A stretch of DNA of 64,000 bases from the NCBI GenBank assembly GCA_947650285.1, contig CANTFL010001411.1, positions 1-64,000 on the forward strand, read 5' to 3'. Below, piece after piece: positions 57,503 to 64,000 of the stretch; positions within the stretch are counted from its first letter, which is position 1, and each line of letters begins with the position of its first letter. The translations under genes were made by a program, and so were the position numbers. The notes under the pieces were generated by a model that was not told the DNA's origin, did no database searches, and saw only the letters and a program-made list of their open reading frames with translations. Origin of the DNA: Hyaloperonospora brassicae (lineage: Eukaryota; Oomycota; Peronosporomycetes; Peronosporales; Peronosporaceae).

Positions 57503-57893
57503 TGTAACGGGGCAGCCCGTTACATGAAATTGTCACTTTAAGGAAAGTGACAATAAAGAATATAAAGATGGATATTCTTTAAAACAATATCACCAAAGTG
57601 GTGATATTGAAGGGTCGACCAAAGGGTCTGTTCATTGGTTGATATCGTGATGATATCAACCCACCAATCGCCGCAAGACGCGCGCAATGAGTGGTGACGA
57701 GACGTCACCATACATGCAGTTATATTAGTATAATTGAATTAAGTCAAACGAAGAGACAGTAGTTTAAAGACTTAATTTATTAATATAACAGTTCTACTTT
57801 TACCCTACCTACGCTTCCTCGCTTGCCACGTGTACGTCCGTCGGGGCACCCAAATCCCTTGCGTTAAGTTACGCAAGGGTGTGCCCCGTTACA
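57503..57893 (+). repeat. gypsy II 5' LTR (391 bp)
   Basis: It starts TGTAACGGGG and ends CCCCGTTACA, a perfect 10-bp terminal inverted repeat, with a PBS two bases later. The first 22 bases themselves form a hairpin (arms TGTAACGGG/CCCGTTACA). Several further hairpins follow, and nested stems occupy 57842-57888. Confidence 0.85.
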
Positions 57894-57895
57894 CC

Positions 57896-57903
57896 TGGTA
57901 GCA
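57896..57903 (+). other. primer-binding site for initiator tRNA-Met
   Basis: TGGTAGCA, two bases after the LTR, is complementary to the 3' end of initiator tRNA-Met (...TGCTACCA), the usual primer of many gypsy elements. This contrasts with the internal anticodon-arm PBS of the copia element at 206. Confidence 0.75.
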
Positions 57904-57937
57904 CTTTTTAGTCCTTCCAAGGACCACATCATCCAAC

Positions 57938-59092
57938 ATGAACATGTTGGATGAAGAAGACACCTTTCACGCCACGCGTGAAGGGTTTACCCATTTGAGT
58001 GACATCGAATGGGGTGCGGTAGAACGAATGAGTTCTACCGTAGGCGAACTCGTCGTCGGCACCATGTTGGAGTCTCTAGACAGAGACCAACAACATGCCG
58101 CTATCGCCAAGTTCATTCAAATTGAACTTGCTCTCGAGAGGGAGAAAGTAGCCTTGCTTCACCAGCAAGGCTCTCAACAGGCCGAGCAGTTGAGAGAACT
58201 CGGTGCTCAACAGACGGAGCTGTTGAGACAGCAGCAATTCCATGCTGCTGTGGGCGGGACGGCGCATGCGCGTCGTCCCGAAGTCATGAAAGTCGACATC
58301 TCCAAGTACAGTGGAGTCCCGGAGGACTCCCTGCTACTATGGTTTGTCGAACTCGACAGAGCCCTAAGGGCTCGTCGCGTCGAAGATGAGCAAATGAAAC
58401 TCACATTTGCTCAGACCCACTTGGCAGGGCGTGCCAAAACTTGGTCCCTGGGACTCGAGAGTAGCGACCCAAATGTGTTTAGGTCGCTAGAAGACTTCAA
58501 GTCCCGGCTCAGACAAACGTTTGAGCCGCCACGTGCTGAGTTCAGGGCTCGCTCAGAGCTCCTGAAACTCAAGCAGGGTAAGCGTGATGTGCACGCTTAC
58601 GCACAACATATACGACTTCTTGCGAGTAGTATAACTGCCAACCCAGTACATGAACACACGTTGATTACGGTGTTCATGCAAGGGCTCGCAGAAGGGCCCG
58701 TCAGGAGCCACCTGTTCCGCCTTGAGCTGAATACGCTGGAAGATGCGATATCAGCCGCGGAACAGGAAGACTTTAGCATGAGACATGCTCATGCTAGCTC
58801 AAACTCTTACCGTCCACCGAGACGACAAGAGATCGGAGGTCCAGAACCAATGGACCTCTGCTATGTTGAGAGCGAGAGACCTCGCTCTACAAACAACAAG
58901 CGATTGCAGAAGTTCAATCGCTGTCAGAAGTTAGGGCACTACGCACATAAGTGTAGTGCTCCACGCCCAGTACCAAGCAGTACTGAGCGAAATGGACGAC
59001 CATTTGCCAGAAAGGGCAATGTGCGTGGGTCCATCGCTGTTGCGAAACCGCAACAGCTAGACGGACCACCAACAAATGGTCGGGGTCAGTAG
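57938..59092 (+). CDS. gypsy II Gag (384 aa)
   Basis: Structural protein of the virus-like particle. The N-terminal third is a Gln/Glu/Leu coiled coil (QQAEQLRELGAQQTELLRQQ, about residues 80-105). A retrotransposon-gag domain follows (FAQTHLAGRAKTWSL ... FRSLEDFKSRLRQTF, about 155-200; VFMQGLAEGPVRSHLF, about 245-262). EPMDLCYVE then leads to a zinc knuckle reading FNRCQKLGHYAHKC, in which the first cysteine of CX2CX4HX4C is missing. The ATG at 57938 lies in the stem of an 11-bp hairpin (57929-57954). The stop TAG is at 59090-59092. Confidence 0.88.
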   Translation: MNMLDEEDTFHATREGFTHLSDIEWGAVERMSSTVGELVVGTMLESLDRDQQHAAIAKFIQIELALEREKVALLHQQGSQQAEQLRELGAQQTELLRQQQFHAAVGGTAHARRPEVMKVDISKYSGVPEDSLLLWFVELDRALRARRVEDEQMKLTFAQTHLAGRAKTWSLGLESSDPNVFRSLEDFKSRLRQTFEPPRAEFRARSELLKLKQGKRDVHAYAQHIRLLASSITANPVHEHTLITVFMQGLAEGPVRSHLFRLELNTLEDAISAAEQEDFSMRHAHASSNSYRPPRRQEIGGPEPMDLCYVESERPRSTNNKRLQKFNRCQKLGHYAHKCSAPRPVPSSTERNGRPFARKGNVRGSIAVAKPQQLDGPPTNGRGQ

Positions 59093-60042
59093 GGGCGGAG
59101 CGCCCTACTGATATAGCAACCCCAAGAGAATTTGCAAATCTCTTGACGAAAGTTGCTCCAGATACACAATCATTGTGTGTCTCTGCACCTGGTGATGACG
59201 TTTCGCTCATCACCTTGAAGTTGGAAGATACAAATGATTTGTCACTTCGTGCCCTAGTAGACTGTGGGGCGTCGAACAACTTTGTTCGTCGCCAGTCACT
59301 AGAGGGTCGTAGGCTCAAGTTCGTTGAGCGCGACATTACCCTAACGAGGATGACGGTGCGCCTTGCAACAGGCGCATCGATAACCGTTGAGAAACGTGTA
59401 GTAGGAATCCACTACACGTTAGAGGGCGAACAGTACGATGATGACTTCATCGTACTAGATCTGGATGACAAATTTGATGTCATCCTGGGATTACCTTGGC
59501 TCAGAAAGTACGAGCCAAGGGTGAGCTGGCAGCATCGATCCGTGAAGATGCCTGCCACATGTTCATCAGATGGCCATCTGATGAACGTCATGGAGCGTCC
59601 ACAAGCGTGTGGATGTTCTGCGAGTGAGTGCGATGGCCTCACTTGCGGTACAGTCGTTAGCACGACTGCACAAGATCACAGTGTAGTTGATCACTATACT
59701 GTGGAGCAAGCTCCCGGCGGCTGTACAGAAGTACAGGCTGCGCCGAAGGTCCACCACTCGAATAAGTCGAGTGGACCGGGACATGGATGCATGCCTAGCG
59801 GGAAGCATCTTAGAAGTAAGAAACCTGTTGCCCCCAAGGGGCAACATGAAAATCCTAGGTCGACTGGAGAGTCGACCGTAGAGGATCGGTTCCTGACTGT
59901 GGTTGCACAGCCACAGTCGGAAGACGTCGAGGGAATAAGTCCCCACGTACTTGAGGAAGGAATTCCTCAAGATTCGCTTGCTGAGAGATTAGGCCCTCAG
60001 CAACCTGTGAAAGCAAGTCCCAGGAAGAAACCGAGACGTTGA
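59092..60042 (+). pseudogene. gypsy II protease region
   Basis: It is open in a frame different from gag, starting at the gag stop (first ATG 59143), which would need frameshifting or reinitiation. The aspartic-protease signature is ALVDCGASNNFVRR (about 59255-59300), with cysteine in the D-(S/T)-G position, and VILGLPWLRKYEPRVSW follows. A low-complexity linker leads towards RT. Near 60005 the frame is lost: the continuing family sequence (EETETLNVLVND) is one base out, so the segment ends at a TGA at 60040. Confidence 0.8.
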
Positions 60043-61991
60043 ACGTCTTGGTTAATGACGGATCAAGCGTAGGCGCTTATACGCTTGATCTGATTGTGCC
60101 TCCGAAGTTGACTTCGGAGATAACTCAGTTGCCAACGCTAGAACCGAAACGGTTCTTGCGTGATCTGCGTAGTGGCAAAGTCAAGCAGATCTGCATACTC
60201 GTCACAGAGGACGAGTATGTGACCGGCATTCGGTCGGCCACAGTATTTGCTGAGAACGAACGGATTCTCAGCAGCTCATCGATGGACGAAAGTGTCCTCG
60301 ATGAGAAGACTCGGATTGAGCGATACGCTTCCCAATCCTGGGAGTCACTTCAGGCAAATCCTTTGTATAAGGATTTGATCGAATTCAGGGATGTGTTCCC
60401 TGAATCCGTACCTTGCGAGTTGCCTAAGGACAAAGGCACTCGACACGAGATCGAGCTCAAACCGGGCTCGAAATACTGTGTCATGAAGCAGTGGCCACTG
60501 CCTCGTGAACAAGTGATAGCGATCGACAAGTTCTTTGCCGATCACTTAGCAGCGGGCCATGTGAGGGAATCAACATCCCCTCACAGCTCTCCGACCTTCT
60601 GTGTGCGAAAGGCCACAGGAGGGTGGCGAATAGTGCACGCATTCAACAAGTTGAATGCTGCAACGGTACCGGCTCAGACGCCGATACCGAGAAAGTACGT
60701 AATCATAGATGGTATGTCAAAGAGTACCATCTTTTCGTCCATGGATCTGATGGATGGATTCTATCAGATCCTCATGCGTGAACGGGACATCCCGTTCACG
60801 ACAGTGAGTACCCCCAGCGGGATGCTGTGGGAGTGGCTAGTGATGCCACAGGGGCTGAGTAATGCCCCTGCAACATTCAACAGATGTGTAACAAATCTGT
60901 TGAGACCGGTGCGAGACTTCGCACCGAGTTACTTCGACGATGTTTTCGTCCATAGCCGGGCTATGGACGGAAAGACGGACGTTGAAGTTCACAGAACTCA
61001 CGTTCGTCAAGTCCTTCAACTTATGCGCAAGCATAAGTTGTACGCCAACCTCAAGAAGTGTATATTCGCGGCTAGCGAAATACCACTTCTTAAGTGCATC
61101 GTGGGTAAACACGGCGTACGCCCTGATCCAGAAAAGATCAAGGCGATCACCGACTGGCCAGTACCAGTCGATGTCAAGAGACTTCGGAAGTTCCTTGGCT
61201 AAGCGGCGTACTTGCACAAGTACTCACGCAACTACGCCAAAATGACGGTACATCGTTTTTGCTTGCTCAAGAAAAATGTCAAGTGGTCATGGAACGCTGA
61301 GTGCCAGCGTTCCTTTGAAGGTATCAAGCGGAGCTTGATGCAATCGCCGATCTTGGCGATTGCAGATCAGGACAGACCATTTCATGTGGTCTGTGACGCC
61401 AGCGATTTTGCAATCGGCTGTGCGTTAATGCAGTTCGATGCAGATGGCGCGGAGCGCGTCATATGTTATCAGTCGCGTCAGCTGCAAGCAGCTGAGCGTA
61501 ATTACCCAGTGCATGACAAGGAACTCCTAGCCATGAAATACGCACTGGCTAAGTTTCGCGTCTATCTCTTGGGAGATAGACCGTTTGTTGTCTACACGGA
61601 CCATGCGTCATTACGCACGGCCGTAAACAGCCCACACCTCTCGCAAAGAATGGCGAGGTGGCTGTCTTTCTTCGCGGAGTATAACTCTTCCGTGGAGTAT
61701 AAACCGGGACGACTCAATGTCGTCGCGGATGCTCTTTCGCGCCGTCCCGATTTCGAGCCGGACGCACAATCCAACAGTGAGGATAAGCCCACTGTTGCGA
61801 CACTGACAGCCAGTGTCCCGTCGTCAAGTTTACTTGACGACGTACGAAAGGCATACGCGGAAGATAAGGATCTTCTGCGATTGATGGATCATCTGGTGAA
61901 TCCATCCAGAAAATCCATGAGGGATTTACCGGCTTTGTACCGATCCTCATCGGATCGGTATACGACAAGCAACGGGTTGCTGTATTACTAG
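60039..61991 (+). pseudogene. gypsy II reverse transcriptase and RNase H with nonsense codons
   Basis: RT landmarks: RHEIELKPG, SPTFCVRKATGGWRIV, SSMDLMDGFYQILM (catalytic Asp), MPQGLSNAPATFNR, and palm motif YFDDVFVHS (about 60930-60957). FLG at 61190-61199 is followed by an in-frame TAA where relatives continue FLGL. The same frame goes on through the connection (HKYSRNYAKM) and RNase H (FHVVCDASDFAIGCALMQ, NYPVHDKELLAMKYAL, VYTDHASL, NVVADALSRRP) to an in-frame TAG at 61989. Catalytic residues are intact; only the stops and the upstream frameshift inactivate it. Confidence 0.88.
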
Positions 61992-63985
61992 GCTGTTGCC
62001 GGCGACACGCCTCGTGTCGTCGTCCCCGCTCATGATGATTTGCGTTTACGCATCATGTACGAGTGTCACGATGCCCCAGCAAGCGGCCATCGTGGAAGGG
62101 AAAAGACTTACCTCACGGTAAGTCGTGACTTTTACTGGCCCCGCCAGTATCTGTTTGTTCGCAAGTACATACGTGATTGCGAGGTTTGTCAACGGGTGAA
62201 GCCTAGTCCTTCATCCCGTGCGCCATTGCAGCCTCTGCCTGTTCCGACAGAGTGCTGGCAGTCCGTTTCAATGGACTTCGTCTTCGGTTTTCCCGAAGAC
62301 GCTCACAAGAATAATGGTATTCTTGTGTTTGTAGACCGATTCAGCAATATGGTCCATCTTGCTGCTGTCCCTGAGTCAATCAAGGCTCAAGGTTGTGCTC
62401 GTGTCTTTCTAGACACGGTGTTTAGACTCCACGGGTTACCCCATGAACTCGTATCCGACCGTGACCCTCGGTTCACGGCGGAATTTTGGCAAACCGTGTT
62501 CCGTACTCTCGGAACACGATTGAAGATGTCCACTTCTGACCATCAAGAAACAGATGGTCAGACGGAACGTGCGAACCGTGTCCTCGAAGAGATTCTTCGA
62601 GGATATGTCCACTCGTTTTCGAGTTGGAGCGAATTCCTACCCATGGTAGAATTCGCCATCAATAATTCGGTGCATGCTTCAACTCAGCACACACCGTTCT
62701 ACGTGTATGGTTTACGCCATCCACGAGTGCCCACCCTTATAGAGTGTAACTCTTGGATAAGGGGGGAGGGACTCGCTCGAGCAAAAACCGTTTTGGCTCT
62801 TGCTCATCACGTGTCGACGCAAACGTCGTCACGTATGATGCCGATGTCGATCAAGTCGACATCGATGAAGAAAATCACCTCAATAATAGCGAAGACGCTA
62901 TTATTGATTCGGATGACGATGACGATGCTGGTATATTCAGCATCGCCAACGACTATGTCAGCGAGGAAGAAGACAACCTCGCTGAAGAAGAGAGCAATCT
63001 CTTAGCAGTGCGCACGAAGCGCACTGCCAGACAAAACAACGAGTCAGCAGAGAACTTCCTGCTGACTCGAGAAGCGGTAGTCCGTTTCGTTCAGGACTCC
63101 ATCGAAAATGCGGTGGACCGTCAGAAACGGAACGCAGACAAGAATGGAAGAGCGAATGTTCTTTCATTTAAGGTTAACGACCTAGTACTACTGTCAACGG
63201 TAAACCTACCTGGACATGCAGTCACTAGTGTCGGCAGTAGCAAACTACTGCCAAAATACATTGGGCCATTTCGAGTGTTGCATCGCAAGGGCAATGCATA
63301 CACACTCGAATTGCCACGTAGGATGCGCACGCATCCTACGTTTTACGTGGGGCGACTCAGACCGTACTGTCGGTACGAGCCTTCTTCTTCCGATGAAGAT
63401 AGCCCCCACGTTCAAGAACATCCATCAAGTTCTTGCGTTCGCGCTCCAGACGATCCGTCTGGTCGCGCAGATATGATACCTCGGTATTCAACCGAGATAT
63501 CTCCCCGCGAGCTGTCGCCAGCTCGCCGAATAGGGAGCGGACATCCCGCTCGACCTGAAGCTGCGCTGTGGCATAATCGGCGCGGACTCTCGCCCGATCA
63601 GCCTCGCGATCCTTGCGGTTATTCCGCACGGTATCAGTCAAAGCGTAGCGCCGATCGCGCTCGTGCTTCAAGTCATCGCGGAATTCATCGATTGCGCGAT
63701 CCATCTCGTAAGGGTCGAGATGGTGAACCGAATCGTCTGGAGGATGTCTTTCCTCCTCCACCACATCCTTTGGTGGATGCTCACGGTGGTCAACGCTTTC
63801 TAGTGAAGCGTATCTTGAATCACCGTGACGATTCAGGATCAAGAACGAGCTACCTCGTCCAGTGGCGGGGGTATCTACCCTCTTGGAACAGCTGGGAGCC
63901 CCGCTCTCAGCTGTTGGTGGATGTTGAAGGTCTCGTCCGCCAGTATGACGAGACTCATCCGATTGCACCTGGGGCCCATCGGTAA
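61992..63985 (+). pseudogene. gypsy II integrase and chromodomain, frameshifted
   Basis: In the RT frame the integrase runs to about 62752. It has the HHCC finger (H-x-A...GHRG ... CEVCQRVKP), the core DFVFGFPED, SDRDPRFTAEFW and a glutamate in the TDGQTERANRVLEE helix, giving the D,D,E triad. A +1/-1 shift at a G-run (about 62755-62770) moves the rest into another frame. That contains an acidic linker, the SH3-like FKVNDLVLLSTVNLP (about 63165-63210), a Pro/Arg-rich linker and a chromodomain (FLVKRILNHRDD...YLVQWRGYLPSWNSWEP, about 63797-63900). The stop is at 63983-63985. Confidence 0.85.
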
Positions 63986-63989
63986 ACAC
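63357..63989 (-). other. antisense 210-codon ORF with coiled-coil character
   Basis: Opposite the pol tail, an uninterrupted minus-strand frame encodes a highly charged protein. Its middle (about residues 95-195) looks like a genuine coiled coil (RSLFGELATARGEISRLNTE, DQTDRLERERKNLM). It may be a by-product of the strand symmetry created by inverted repeats, or a real antisense gene. See findings. Confidence 0.35.
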
Positions 63990-64000
63990 GCGCCCTAGGC

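Larger units (their letters stand above)
57503..64000 (+). mobile_element. Ty3/gypsy element II, 5' LTR to chromodomain (3' LTR beyond the window)
   Basis: LTR - iMet PBS - gag - protease - RT - RNase H - integrase - chromodomain is the chromovirus order. Coding frames are well kept but broken by in-frame stops at 61200-61202 (TAA) and 61989-61991 (TAG) and by frameshifts near 60005 and 62752. Gag and protease/pol also lie in different frames. The element is packed with perfect short inverted repeats (see findings). The candidate target duplication base is GGATA upstream; its partner lies outside the window. Confidence 0.93.

Overview
This is eukaryotic DNA, almost certainly from a plant-pathogenic oomycete of the Phytophthora/downy-mildew group. 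The evidence is short introns of about 75-150 bp in compact genes, a WY-type EER effector behind a textbook oomycete initiator (GCTCATTGTGCAATTT, minus strand, 55719-55734), a Crypton-type tyrosine recombinase remnant, and copia, gypsy, LINE, hAT and MULE relics. No bacterial operon logic applies. I see no convincing tRNA gene or CRISPR array; the only rRNA is a displaced 28S fragment.

Layout. 1-5174 is a very young Ty1/copia element: its LTRs are identical over the 205 bp visible, and pol has one in-frame stop. 5175-8930 is AT-rich TE debris: inverted copia LTR/PBS remnants, a long-stem hairpin and a broken hAT/BED transposase. 8930-23250 is a nested pair. A decayed LINE on the plus strand is split at 15620/21672 by a decayed chromodomain Ty3/gypsy element on the minus strand. 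23251-26469 is unresolved. 26470-28235 is a satellite of about 15 units of roughly 119 bp.

28.9-34.4 kb is the first gene island: a small glycine-rich secreted candidate, an acidic repeat-bearing secreted protein, a two-exon NRAMP metal transporter, and a convergent TFIIS N-terminal-domain protein. 34.96-36.0 kb is a frameshifted Crypton followed by duplications. 38.06-44.74 kb is a mosaic of two decayed copia copies. It contains a 3'-terminal 28S rRNA fragment whose sarcin-ricin region is duplicated. 44890-47206 is a MULE-like element with long TIRs and a perfect 9-bp target duplication, carrying a LINE fragment.

48.1-52.65 kb is a housekeeping island: a Qc-SNARE, mitochondrial ribosomal protein bL27m, a selenoprotein K homologue whose usual selenocysteine position holds cysteine (with a 19-nt microexon), and RRS1. 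bL27m and SelK are divergent and share a 195-bp promoter; SelK and RRS1 converge. 54.83-55.73 kb is the EER/WY effector. From 57503 to the window end lies the 5' part of a second Ty3/gypsy element. It is broken by two stops and two frameshifts, and its LTR and coding sequence are saturated with perfect short inverted repeats. That saturation is the most unusual signal here.

The genes do not form one pathway. The window is a patchwork of housekeeping and secretome islands between TE blocks of very different ages, as expected for an oomycete genome with gene-sparse effector compartments.
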